Of a stretch of DNA of 64,000 nt, positions 33,612 through 43,700 are shown in pieces (position 1 is the stretch's first letter; each line of letters opens with the position of its first letter). The notes beneath the pieces were generated by a model. It was not told the DNA's origin, did no database searches, and saw nothing but the letters and a program-made list of their open reading frames with translations. The stretch comes from Vicinamibacteria bacterium (GTDB lineage: Bacteria > Acidobacteriota > Vicinamibacteria > Fen-336), in the NCBI GenBank assembly GCA_023701125.1, contig JAMPXO010000010.1:1-64000 (forward strand), given 5' to 3'. A program made the position numbers and the translations under genes.

Positions 33612-35971
33612 GGCTGTTCCGGCCCGGCCTCGTGTTCGGCGCGGCGGGCCAGGGCCAGGAAGCCGGCGGCCCGGGCGTCGCGGGCGACCGCCACCAGCAG
33701 GCCGCGCCCGCTGCGTTCGCGGCCGAACCGGAGCTCGAGGCGAGCCGCCAGCCACCGCGCTTCCAGCAGGACCCCGCGCAGGCCGCGGCGGGCCGCCTCG
33801 CGGCGGAGGCCTTCGATCCGCTCGAGCGCCGCGCCGACGCGGCCCGTGGTCGTCGCCTGCATCCAGGCGTCGGTGAGGCCCACCCGCAGCCGGACCCGGG
33901 CCTGCTCGGAGCTCGCGGCCAGAGAGGCGGCCCGCGCCCGCGCGGCTTCCGCGTCGGCTTCGCGGCCCGCGCCCAGCAGCGCCAGCGCCCGCACCGCCTC
34001 TGCCCACGCCATCGCGTCGCGCTCGCCCTGGCGGCGCCAGGTGTCGGCCGCGCGCGAGGCGGCGGCCTCGGCGGCCACGAAGTGGCCCTCCTCCAGCTCG
34101 ATCTCGGCCAAGCTCAGGTGCGACTCGGCGACCCCGCCCTCTTCGCCCAGCCGCTCGCGCAGGCGCAGCGACTCCTCCGCGAAGCGGCGCGCGGCGGCCA
34201 GATCGCCGGCGTGGAGCGCGGCCTGGGCGAGGCCGACCAGGGTGAAGGCGATCGAGCGCTCGCTGGCGAGCGCGCGGTTGATCTCGAGCGTCTGCTCGAA
34301 GCCGCGCCGCGCGGCGGCCAGGTCGCCGGCGTCGAACGCCACCCAGGCCAGGGTGTTGAGCGCGATCGCCTCGGACAGCCGGTGCCCGATCTGGCGCGAG
34401 AGGGTCAGCGCCTCGGTCATCAGCGCCCGGGCCGGCTCGAGGTCGCCCTGCAGCCGGCGCACCCAGCCGGCACTGGACAGGGCGATCGTCGTGCCTTCGA
34501 CGTCGCCGATCTTGCGGTACGCCGCCAGCACCTCCTCGTGGCGGCGGCGGGCGGCGCCGAGCTGGCCCTGCTGTCGCAGCAACACCGCGAGCTGGTTGCG
34601 GGCGAGAGTGGCGCGCCGTTCGTCGCCGATCGCGTCGGCGACCGCGAGCGCCGCCTCGTAGGTCGCACGCGCCTCGGCCAGGCGACCGAAGCGGCGCTCG
34701 ATCGTGCCCCGCCAGTTGAGCGACTGGGCGACGCCGCCGGGGTCGCCCGCCCGCTCGAACAGCACCCGCGCTTCTTCGGTCGCCTGCAGCGCGGCCGGCA
34801 ACCGACCCAGGTCGCGCAGCGCCAGCGCGCGCTGGACGAGGGCGCGGGCGACCAGGCCCGGGGCGTTGCGGGCGCGACCCGCGGCCTCGGCACGGGCGGC
34901 GGCGGTCTCGGCCCGCGCGTAGTCGCCGAGCCCGTGCGCGGCCTCGGCTTCGGCGAGATCGAGCCGCGGGTCATTCGCGCCGGCCGCTCGCAACTGCTCG
35001 ATGGCGAGGATCGCCGGCCGCCGCTGACCGGCCGCGATCTGCGCCCGCACCGCCTCCAGTGCGTGCTCGGGCTGATCGGGGAACAGCCGCTGCAGGCCCT
35101 GGTAGATCAGCGTGGCGCGCGCGGAGTCGTGGCGGCGCCGGCGCCACAACGCCTCCAGCAGCATCCGGTCCTCGCGCGGCAACCCGCCCGCCAACTGGTG
35201 CGCGCGCTCGGCTTCTTCGCCGGCGCGGCGGTCGAAGCCGAGCTGCTCCCAGGCCTCGGCCAGGGCGGCGTGGACCAGTGGGTGCTCGGGGGTCAGCAGC
35301 GCGGCCCGCTGCAACACTTGCTGGGCGCGGCGCGGCTCGTGGGCGCGCAGCAGCTCGAGCCCGGTCGCGTACAGGCGGGCCGCTTCCGGCAGACGCGGCA
35401 ACTCGGCGTGCGGGCGGTCCGGCGTCGGCCGCGGCCGGTCGAGCGCCTTCAACACCGCCTCGCCCGCAGTGCTCAACGCATTCAGCAACTCGTCGGGCGA
35501 GCTCTCGCCGCTCCACACCTCGCGGGCCGGCGCGGCCCCGAGCAGCTCGACCCGGAGGCCGACCTTGATGTTGGGCGGCTCCGCCCCCGAACCCCCGGAG
35601 GCGCGGACCACGCCCCAGACCACCGCGGTGACCGCCAGCCGGCGGCGCAGTTCCTCCGCGCCGGCCGGCTCCGGAGCCGCGGCCGTCGCCAGGCCGATGT
35701 CGCGGCTGACGGCGGCGACGGTGTCGGCCGGCACCACGCGCAACCCCTCGTCACCCGCGAGGTCCGCGCGCAGGCTCTCCGCGACCAGCGTCGCGAGGCC
35801 CGGGACTTCGGCGAAGCCGAGCACGGCGACCGACGGCCGCGGGGGCGGCGCCGCCGAGCGGGCGGGCAGCGCGGGCGCCGGCGCGCAGGCGGACAGACAG
35901 AGGGCGAGGGCGGCGACCCGGCGCCGCGGGTGTGTCGTCGATCCGTCCGCGGCCACGAGGGAGAGCGACAA
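33608..35971 (-). CDS. TPR-repeat lipoprotein
   Basis: A 787-aa protein. The N-terminus has R-R-R, a hydrophobic stretch and a lipobox-like L-S-A-C, suggesting a lipoprotein. Residues about 40-200 form an alpha/beta domain seen before TPR arrays in bacterial regulators (V-A-V-L-G-F start, as in TolB-N-like or adenylate-cyclase-linked domains). The rest is a long array of TPR repeats rich in A, E, L and R. It heads the coupled TPR-kinase-methyltransferase set. Start is uncertain: I choose TTG 35971, which has GAGG 7 nt upstream; an ATG at 36022 would add 17 residues without a good ribosome site, and GTG 35956 would shorten it. Confidence 0.72.
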   Translation of the reverse strand: MSLSLVAADGSTTHPRRRVAALALCLSACAPAPALPARSAAPPPRPSVAVLGFAEVPGLATLVAESLRADLAGDEGLRVVPADTVAAVSRDIGLATAAAPEPAGAEELRRRLAVTAVVWGVVRASGGSGAEPPNIKVGLRVELLGAAPAREVWSGESSPDELLNALSTAGEAVLKALDRPRPTPDRPHAELPRLPEAARLYATGLELLRAHEPRRAQQVLQRAALLTPEHPLVHAALAEAWEQLGFDRRAGEEAERAHQLAGGLPREDRMLLEALWRRRRHDSARATLIYQGLQRLFPDQPEHALEAVRAQIAAGQRRPAILAIEQLRAAGANDPRLDLAEAEAAHGLGDYARAETAAARAEAAGRARNAPGLVARALVQRALALRDLGRLPAALQATEEARVLFERAGDPGGVAQSLNWRGTIERRFGRLAEARATYEAALAVADAIGDERRATLARNQLAVLLRQQGQLGAARRRHEEVLAAYRKIGDVEGTTIALSSAGWVRRLQGDLEPARALMTEALTLSRQIGHRLSEAIALNTLAWVAFDAGDLAAARRGFEQTLEINRALASERSIAFTLVGLAQAALHAGDLAAARRFAEESLRLRERLGEEGGVAESHLSLAEIELEEGHFVAAEAAASRAADTWRRQGERDAMAWAEAVRALALLGAGREADAEAARARAASLAASSEQARVRLRVGLTDAWMQATTTGRVGAALERIEGLRREAARRGLRGVLLEARWLAARLELRFGRERSGRGLLVAVARDARAAGFLALARRAEHEAGPEQP

Positions 35972-36058
35972 GGTGGACCTCAGTGACGGTTCGTTGGGTG
36001 ATCGAGCGTCGCGATTATGCACCGGCTGCCGCCGGAGGCTGCGCCGTTACACTGCGGC

Positions 36059-37183
36059 GTGCGCACCTTCGCGCTGTCGCTGCACGCCACGTGGCGCTGT
36101 CGCTCGTCGCTGCGCTGCTGCACCTCGTCGTGGCCGATCCCCGTCGAGCCGGCCGTGCGCCGCCGGATCGAGCGCGGCGCGGCGCGCGGCGCGCTGGGGC
36201 TCGACGAAGCGGCGGCCGGTGCGCTGCCGGCTGCGGACTGGCTCGTGCAACGCAGCCGGCGGCGCTGGCTCGCGACCGCGGACGACGGCCGCTGCGTGTT
36301 CCTCGAGGACCGCGGCAGTTGCGGCCTGCAGCGCGGGCTGGGCGAGACCGCGCAACCCGTCTCCTGCCGCGAGTTCCCGCGGCTGGCGGTGATCGAGGAG
36401 CGCGGCGTCAGCCTGTCGCTGACCCACTACTGTCCGTCGGCGGCGGCCCTGCTGTTCGACGCCCTGACCCCGCTCACGCGGGTCACCGACGCCGCCGCGT
36501 TCCCGCCGCAGCGCGCCTACGAAGGCCTCGACGTGCGCGGCGTCGTGGCGCCGTGGCTGCGGCCCGGGGTGTGGCTGGACCCCGAGGCCCGCGACGTGTT
36601 CGAGCTGCAGACGCTGGCCCGGCTCGACCGCGACACGAGCCCCGAGCTGGCGCTCGCCGCGCTGCGCGCCGGAGTCGTGGCCGCGAGCCGCTGGCGCCCG
36701 GCGGACGGACCGCTCGCGGCCCACCTCGAACGCGCGCTGGGCGGCGCGGAGGCGGCGACCGCGGACGACCTGACGCCCGCCGCGGCCGTGGCGGCGCTGC
36801 GGGCGATCGACGCCTGCGCGCCACGCGGGCTGCGCGACGCGCCGGTGGACGAGCGCACCGCAGCGGCGTGGGCGGCGGCCGACGCCGCGGGGGTGGCCCC
36901 GGCGTGGGCGTCGTTCGCGCGCCCGCTGCGGGCCTGGCTCGCCGCGCGGCTGATGGCGAGCTGGGTGCTGTGGCAGGGCGACGGGCTGCTGGCCACGGTC
37001 CGCGCGCTGGAGCTGGGCCTGCTCGCCCTGCGCGCGCTGTGCGCGCGGGAGAGCGCGCGGGCGGGGCGGGCGCTGGATCGCGCGCTGCTCACGGCCGCGA
37101 TCGGCGAGGCCGACCTGCGCCTCGTGCAGCGCGCCGACCCGCGGGCTCTCGCCCGCCGGGCCAGCGCGCCCTGGTCGGCCTAG
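36059..37183 (+). CDS. Large cysteine-cluster (YkgJ-like) protein
   Basis: A 374-aa protein with a cysteine set like that of the YkgJ family: C14, CC at 20-21, C79 and C88, C103 in S-C-R-E-F-P and C125 in the Y-C-P-S context. The N-terminal cluster is spaced C-x5-CC and not C-x2-C-x2-CC, so it is a variant. The C-terminal 240 residues are helical and unassigned. GTG 36059 is preferred because the first cysteines follow at once; ATG 36017 would add 14 residues. TTACACT sits just upstream. It ends on a CTAG that also holds the stop of the opposite gene. Confidence 0.65.
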   Translation: MRTFALSLHATWRCRSSLRCCTSSWPIPVEPAVRRRIERGAARGALGLDEAAAGALPAADWLVQRSRRRWLATADDGRCVFLEDRGSCGLQRGLGETAQPVSCREFPRLAVIEERGVSLSLTHYCPSAAALLFDALTPLTRVTDAAAFPPQRAYEGLDVRGVVAPWLRPGVWLDPEARDVFELQTLARLDRDTSPELALAALRAGVVAASRWRPADGPLAAHLERALGGAEAATADDLTPAAAVAALRAIDACAPRGLRDAPVDERTAAAWAAADAAGVAPAWASFARPLRAWLAARLMASWVLWQGDGLLATVRALELGLLALRALCARESARAGRALDRALLTAAIGEADLRLVQRADPRALARRASAPWSA

Positions 37184-39822
37184 CCCTGCGCCTTCCGGCA
37201 CGCCGCCTCGAAGCGCGCCTTCAGCGCTTCGAAGTCGGGCACGCTGGGGTCGGCGCTGCGCGCGAATGCCTGGCGCGCCGCGTTCACCTCGTCCTGGTTC
37301 GCGCGCCGGCTGGCCTCCTGCGCGCCGCGGCCGCCGAGCGCGTTCTGGGCCAGTGCCTCGCGCAGCCGCGAGCCGAGGTCGGCGGTCACCGGCGCCGCTT
37401 CGACGGCCGTGGCCGCCAGCGCCTCGACCTTGGCGATCACCTTCTCCAGCCGCTGACGCTTCAGCTCCGGGTCGTGCTCGGTGCCCGTGAACGCCTCCGG
37501 CGCGCGCGCCACGACCGCCGCGCGGGCGGCGAAGAAGCGGGCCTGCAGCGCGGCGGCTTCGGCGCCGTCGAGAGCCGGGGCCTGGCGCCAGGCGGTGAGC
37601 CGCGCCTCGAGCCCCTCGCGCGCGTCGCCCGCCGTGGCGGCAGCGGCGAACGCCTCGAGGTCGACCACCAGCGCCGTCCGCGCCTCGAGCGCCGCCGTCC
37701 GGGTCAGCTCGTCGCGTTTCTTGTAGCGGTCGAAGAACAGATCACCGGCGGCCTTGAAGCGGTTCCAGATCTCGTCCGACTTCTTCTTCGGCACCGGGCC
37801 GGCGGTCTTCCATTCCGCCTGCAGCCGCTTCAGCTCCGCGGACGCGGCGTCCCAGTCGGCGGACTGCGCGAGTTCCTCGGCGCGGGCGCACAGCGCCTCC
37901 TTGCGTTCGAGGTTCTTCGCCCACGCCTCCTTCTTGCCGGCGAGGTCCTCCTTGCGGCGCGAGAAGAACGCGTCGCAGGCGGCGCGGAAGCGCTGCCACA
38001 GCGCATCCGACTCCTTGTGGGGCAGCACGCCCGCGGCCTTCCACTCGGCCTGCAGCGCCTTCAGTTCCTCCGCGGTCTTGACCCACTCCCCGGAGTCCTT
38101 GAGCGCCTCGGCGCGGGCAATCAACTCCTCGCGCTTCGCGCGCGCGGCCGCGAACTCCTGGGCCCGCTTCGCGAAGTGCTCGTCGAGCCGGGCCCGGACC
38201 TGGTCGCGGGCGGCCTTGAAGCGCAGCCACAGCGCCTCGCCTTCTTCCTTCGGCACCTGGCGCGCGGACTTCCAGCGCTCGTCGATCTCGCGCACGACCC
38301 GAGCGGCCTTGTCGGAATCGGTCTCGGCGACCAGCGCCTCGACCTGCTGGACCAGTTGCTCCTGCACGCCGAGGTTCGAGAAGCGACTCCACTCGTCGGC
38401 CTCGCGCGCCTCCTGGGCGCGCGGGAACAGCGCGGAGCGGGCGGCCTTCAAGCGCTCGGCGAAGGCGTCCTTCTGCGGCTTGCCGGGGAACGGGCCGGGG
38501 TTGTCGAGCAGCACCTTGATCTCGCGCAGCGCGTGGTCGAGGTCCTTGAGCGGGGCCTGCTCGTGGGCGACGACCTTCTCGATGGCCGCGGCCCGCCGCT
38601 CGCACTTCAGGACGTTCTCGCGCGCCTTCTGCTCGCGCTCCTCGCGCTCCGCGGCGGACTTCGCGAGCAGCGCCTGGCTCACCACCTTGAAGCGCTCGTC
38701 GAGGTCGCGCGGCACCGGAGCGCTGCGCTCCCACTCGCGACGCAGGTCGCCCGCCTGGCGCCGCTCCTCGGCCGTGGGGGCCTCCGCGGCGGCGATCCGC
38801 TCCAGCACGGCGAGCTTCTCCTCGAGCTGCGGACGGCGAGCCTCGGCCTGTTCGCGCTCCTGGGCGGCCTGATGGGCGGCGGCGCAGGCGGCCGTGAAGC
38901 GCTCCGCGACGGCGGCGGCCTCCGCGCCGTCGGTCGCCGGCAGCGCCTGCCACTCGTGGCGCAGGGCCTCGATCGCGGCGGTGTCGGCCGCGGTCGACTG
39001 CAGGCCCTGGGCGCGGGTCACGAACGCCTCGCGCTCCGCGATCGCCGCGGTCCGGTCAGCGGCGGGCTCGGGCGTGGCCGCAGGCACCGCCGCGACGGAC
39101 GGCTCGGGCGTCGCGGGCTCGGCCTGCGGTTCGGGTTCGGGCTCGGGCTCGATGACTGGCGCCGGGGCGGGTGGCGGGAACAGCGTCGCCAGCCGGCTGC
39201 GGGCCTTCTTCTGCGCCGACTTGGCGCGGCCACGCTCGGCCACGGAGCGCAGCGCGTCTTCGCTGGTCAGCGACTCCGCCGCGGCGGCGGCCACGTCCTT
39301 GTGCTCGCACTTCAGGGCGACGTCGAGCCGCAGCGCCGGGTCCTGGACCCGCAGCAGGGCGTCCATCCGGGTCTTCGGGTGGGGGGCGGTCTTGGACAGC
39401 GTGGCCAGCGCCCGCTCGTCCGTGATCCGGAGGAGGGCGGCGTCGCGCACGCCCTCGAGCTTCGCGTCGCGGCTGATCGCCAGCAGCACCCGGGGCTCGA
39501 CGAGGGCGGCGGCGGCCGGCCGCGCAACCGCGTCGTCGCCGCTCTCCAGTGCCATCTTGAGCAGCGCCTCCTGGGCCTCCGACCGCACGGCGGTCTCGGC
39601 GTCGCCGCGCAGTACCTCGAGGGCGAGACCGAGGTCCGGCATCAGCCGGGCCAGCGCGGCGCGGCGGACGCGGGCGTCGGGGTCCACCTTGACCAGCGAG
39701 CGGGCCACGTCCAGGTGGTCTTCGGTCAGGTTGCGCACGGCGCTGGCGCGCAGGACGGGGTCCTCGGCCTCCCAGGCGGGGGGCTTGCGGCGGAAGCGGT
39801 CGAGGATGGTGGCGAGCGGCAT
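37180..39822 (-). CDS. DUF349 multi-repeat protein
   Basis: An 880-aa, highly charged helical cytoplasmic protein. Residues about 1-200 resemble HEAT-like helices. A proline/glutamate-rich linker (about 215-260, E-P-E-P-E-P) follows. The rest consists of repeats of about 70-75 residues with W-x-x-x-x-x-V-P-x-x-x-x-x-L-W-x-R-F-x-A, the DUF349 pattern; at least five are visible (for example V-P-K-E-E-G-E-A-L-W-L-R-F and V-P-K-K-K-S-D-E-I-W-N-R-F). DUF349 proteins have no settled function; long helical bundles suggest a scaffold. Stop overlaps the stop of the opposite cysteine-cluster gene (CTAG). Confidence 0.85.
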   Translation of the reverse strand: MPLATILDRFRRKPPAWEAEDPVLRASAVRNLTEDHLDVARSLVKVDPDARVRRAALARLMPDLGLALEVLRGDAETAVRSEAQEALLKMALESGDDAVARPAAAALVEPRVLLAISRDAKLEGVRDAALLRITDERALATLSKTAPHPKTRMDALLRVQDPALRLDVALKCEHKDVAAAAAESLTSEDALRSVAERGRAKSAQKKARSRLATLFPPPAPAPVIEPEPEPEPQAEPATPEPSVAAVPAATPEPAADRTAAIAEREAFVTRAQGLQSTAADTAAIEALRHEWQALPATDGAEAAAVAERFTAACAAAHQAAQEREQAEARRPQLEEKLAVLERIAAAEAPTAEERRQAGDLRREWERSAPVPRDLDERFKVVSQALLAKSAAEREEREQKARENVLKCERRAAAIEKVVAHEQAPLKDLDHALREIKVLLDNPGPFPGKPQKDAFAERLKAARSALFPRAQEAREADEWSRFSNLGVQEQLVQQVEALVAETDSDKAARVVREIDERWKSARQVPKEEGEALWLRFKAARDQVRARLDEHFAKRAQEFAAARAKREELIARAEALKDSGEWVKTAEELKALQAEWKAAGVLPHKESDALWQRFRAACDAFFSRRKEDLAGKKEAWAKNLERKEALCARAEELAQSADWDAASAELKRLQAEWKTAGPVPKKKSDEIWNRFKAAGDLFFDRYKKRDELTRTAALEARTALVVDLEAFAAAATAGDAREGLEARLTAWRQAPALDGAEAAALQARFFAARAAVVARAPEAFTGTEHDPELKRQRLEKVIAKVEALAATAVEAAPVTADLGSRLREALAQNALGGRGAQEASRRANQDEVNAARQAFARSADPSVPDFEALKARFEAACRKAQG

Positions 39823-39867
39823 TGCTGGAAGCTCCTGAGGCCCCGGAAGAACGGCTGAAGATCGACT

Positions 39868-40725
39868 TTAACCCCGGTTCGGAAACAACTGCAGGCCGGT
39901 GACCACCGAAGCCAGCAGCGCGGCGAGGCTGGCCAGCAGGGCGAGGCCGGCGGCGGCGGCGTGCCACGGCCGCGGGGGCTGCCGCGGGTCGAACACGCGG
40001 GCCAGCACGTAGCCGCCGACGTAGCCGCCTGCGTGGGCCCAGTTGTCGATCCCCGGCAGGATGAACCCGATCACCACGCCACCGATCAGCCAGGCGCGGA
40101 TGGTCTGCTTCAGCAGCGAGTTGCCACTGATCTCGCTGTAGTGCTGCAGGGCGCCGAAGAAACCGAACACGGCGGCCGAGGCGCCGACCGTGAAGCTGGC
40201 GCCACCGAGGAACGGGATGTCGGGCAGGAAGCGGGCCGCCAGCGTGCTGGCCAGGAAGCCGCTGGCGCCGGCCAGCACGTAGACGAGGATCGTGCGCCCG
40301 GTGCCGAACACGTGCGCCATCACCGGCCCCAGGTCGCGCAGCCACAACATGTTGAAGACGATGTGGACGAGGCCGCCGTGGAGCCAGCCCGCCGACAGGA
40401 ACGTCCACCAGCGGCCGAGCCGGAACACCGGCACCTCGCCCGACGAGCCGAGCACGAACAGCGCGGCGTTCGACGGCCGGAACAGGTCGCCGCCGAAGCG
40501 GATGCCGGAGACGTCGATCGCCAGCGCGCACAGGAACAGCGCCGCGCAGGTCCACATCACCAGCGTCACGAACACGTGGTCGGCGTCGAAGCCGCGCAGC
40601 AGGCCCGCGTAGCCGAACAGGCCGGGGTTCTTGCGGCCGCAGTGGAAGCACTCGGGGTCGTTGACGCCGACCAGTTGCCGACACGAGGGGCACAACAGGC
40701 TGCCCGTCCGCTGTCGCTCGAACAC
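39868..40725 (-). CDS. Rhomboid intramembrane protease with N-terminal zinc ribbon
   Basis: A 285-aa membrane protease. A zinc ribbon (C-P-S-C at 12-15, C-F-H-C at 26-29) precedes six to seven helices. Rhomboid active-site elements are present: H116 and H121 with N125 in the H-G-G-L-V-H-x-x-F-N segment, nucleophile S183 in G-A-S-A-A-V-F-G and catalytic H231 in W-A-H-A-G-G-Y. GTG 40725 is chosen because GGGAGC lies about 8 nt upstream and the zinc ribbon begins right after. It diverges from the addB-like gene by 69 nt. Substrates unknown. Confidence 0.9.
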   Translation of the reverse strand: MFERQRTGSLLCPSCRQLVGVNDPECFHCGRKNPGLFGYAGLLRGFDADHVFVTLVMWTCAALFLCALAIDVSGIRFGGDLFRPSNAALFVLGSSGEVPVFRLGRWWTFLSAGWLHGGLVHIVFNMLWLRDLGPVMAHVFGTGRTILVYVLAGASGFLASTLAARFLPDIPFLGGASFTVGASAAVFGFFGALQHYSEISGNSLLKQTIRAWLIGGVVIGFILPGIDNWAHAGGYVGGYVLARVFDPRQPPRPWHAAAAGLALLASLAALLASVVTGLQLFPNRG

Positions 40726-40794
40726 CTCTTTGCTCCCCCTCGCCCCTGGTCCTTGGCGGCACGTCGATTCTATGCGGTTAGGATTGGCGCGCCG

Positions 40795-43700
40795 ATGCCG
40801 CTCGCCCCCAGGCTCCTGCTCGTGCCCTCGCGTGCGGCCGCCGCCGAGCTGCCGCGGCGGGTCGCGGCCCGCGAGCGGCGGGCACTGGCCGGGCTGTTCC
40901 CGCTCACCCTCCTGGACCTGGCCCGGCTGATCGCCGAGCCGCGCCTGCTGGGGCGCGGGCTGCGGCCGTGGGACCACGGCCGGCTGGCGCTGATCGCCCG
41001 CGAGTGGCTGCTGGCCGGCGGCGCTCGCGCGCTCGGCCTCGACCCCGACCTGCCGATCGGCCCGGTCGCGGCGGCGCTGGGCCGCACGTTGCGCGAACTG
41101 CGGCTGGCCGGGGCCAGCACCCGCGCGCTCGCGGAATTGCCGGCAGACCCGGGCATCGGCGGGGTGGACGCGGCCCGGCGCCATGCCGTGGCCGAGGCCT
41201 TCCGCCATGCGCTCACGCGGATCGAGGGCCGGATCGCCGATCCCGCGACCGTGCTGGCGGCCGCCACCGAGGCGCTGCTGGGCCGCGACGCGCAGGCCAC
41301 GGCCTGGCTGGACGGCGCTCGCTGCGCGTGGATCGCCGGCCCGGACCTGTGGCCGCTGGAGCGCGACCTGCTCGTCGCACTCGCCCGCCACCTGCCGGTC
41401 GAACGCTGGGACCCGCCGCTGCCGCCTGGCTTGCGCGCCGGTGCGCCGGAGGTCCGCGGCGCGACCCGTGGCGAGCCCTCCGCCGACTTCGTGGGGTTCG
41501 CGGCGCTGGCCGCGGGCGAGCGCCCCGCGGGTCTCGCGCGGCTGGCCAGTCACCTGTTCGAGCCGGGCCCTGGCGAGCCCGCTTTCGACGGGCTGACCTT
41601 CATCACCGCCCCCGGCGAAGCGGCCGAGGCGCGGGCGATCGCGCGCCGGCTGCTGGCCGCCGCCGGCGACGGATTCGGCTTCGAGGACATGGCCGTGCTG
41701 CTGCCGCGGGCGGAAGGCGCGACGCTGTACGCCGAGACCCTGCGCCGCGCCCGCATCCCGTGCCGGCTGCACCCCTCGCTGCCGCTGGCGACCGGCCCCA
41801 CGGCCCGCGCGCTGCTGCTGCTGCTGCGCTGCCGCGGGCTGGGCCGGGCCGAGGTGCTGGAGTTCCTGGGCTTCTGCCGCGCGCCGTTCGGGCGCTGGCT
41901 GGCACCGGGCCACGACGCCCTGCCCTCGCGCTGGGAAGCGGTCAGTCGCGACGCCCGGATCGTGTCCGGCCTCGACCGCTTCCGGGCCGGCCTGCGCGGG
42001 CTGGCCGAAGACGCCCGGCGGGCCGGGCGCGCGGCGCGGGCGGACGACGCACTCGACCTGCTGGTGGTGGTCGAGGCGCTGGCCCGAACCCTCGCAGAGT
42101 TCGAGGCCGGCGCGCCGTGGGCGACGTGGTCGCAGCGGCTGCGGAGCGCGCTCGAGGACTGGGTCGGACCCGACGCCGACCGCGAGGCCGTGCAGGACGT
42201 GATCGCCGACCTCGGTGGGCTCGGCAGCGGCCCTGCGTCGCTCGACGAGGTGGAGACGGCACTCGTGGCCCGCTTCGAGTGGGAGCGCATGCCGCTGGTC
42301 GCGCCGCGCGAAGGCGCCGTCCACGTCGGCGTCTTCGACGCGCTGGCGGGCGTGCCGTTCCGCCTCGTCTGCATCCCCGGCCTGGTCGAGGGCGGGTTCC
42401 CGGCGCCGATCCGCCCCGACCCGTTCCTGCTCGACGCCGAGCGCACGATGCTGGGGGCTCCGTCGCAAGCTGCCTCCGCCCCGCCGCCTTCGCGCCGGGC
42501 GAGCGTCGCGGGCGGCCAGCTCTCGCTGTTCGAGGCGCCGGCGGCGCCGACCGTTGCCCTGCTGCCGACGGTCGCCGACCGCCTGCGCGGCCTGCGCCGC
42601 GCGTTCCACGCGGCCGCGTCCCAGGCGACCGAGCGGCTGGTGCTCTCGTACCCGCGCGCCGATCCGCGCACGGGCAAGGAGCGGCTGCCGTCGCTGTTCT
42701 ACGTCGCTGCGCTGTCGGCGGCGCTGGGCCGGCCCGCGGGCGGCGCGGACCTCGAGAACCAGGTGGCCGAAGACGATCCCGCGATGCTGCCGCCCGAGCA
42801 GGCCCTCGACGCCGGCGAACGCGACCTGTGGCGGATGCGCCAGGGCGGCGAAGCGGCCGCCGACCAGATCGCGGCCGGCTCGCCGAGCTTCCGGCTGTCG
42901 CGGCTGGCGAGTGTCGCCCGCTTCCAGTCGTCGCTGACCGCGTGGGACGGCCGGCTCGACCCGCTGACGCCGGCGATCCAGGAGCGGATCGACCCCATCA
43001 GCCGCGTGCTCTCCGCCTCGCGCCTGCACGACTACGCGGGCTGCGGCTTCCAGTACCTGCTGAAGCACGTGCTGAAGCTGGAGCCGGCGCTGGCGCCCGA
43101 GGAGCGCACGGCGCTCGACCCGCTGGAGCGCGGCACCGCGTTCCACGCCGTCGCCGAGCAGTTGCTGCGCGAGTGGCGCGACGCCGGGGCGTTCCCGCTG
43201 CAGGACGATGCGGCGACGCGGGCCCGCGCGGAGGAGATCGCGCGCGCGGAACTGGCGAAGATCGTGGCCCAGAGCCCGCCGCGGTTCACAGCGCTGTGGG
43301 AGCGCGAGTGCGCGCTGTTCCTCGACCTGGTGCGGCAGTTCGTGAAACGCGAGGCGCAGTCCCAGGCGGCACCCGGCGCGCCACGCCCGGCCCACTTCGA
43401 GCTGGCCTTCGGCCGCGTCCACGACGCGGAGCCGGGCGAGCCGCACCGCGCGGAGCCGCTCACCATCCCGCTGCCGTCGGGGGCGACGCTGCGCCTCTCC
43501 GGCCAGATCGACCGCGTCGACCGCAACGCCGACGGCAGCTACGTCGTGCGCGACTACAAGACGGGCCGGGCGCCGAAGGACGAAGGGGCCGTGTTCCGCG
43601 GCGGGCGCCAGCTCCAGATCCCGCTCTACATCCGCGCGCTGGGCGAGATCCTGCCGGGGGCGAAGGTCGAGAAAGCGTTCCTCGACTACGTCAACGGCGG

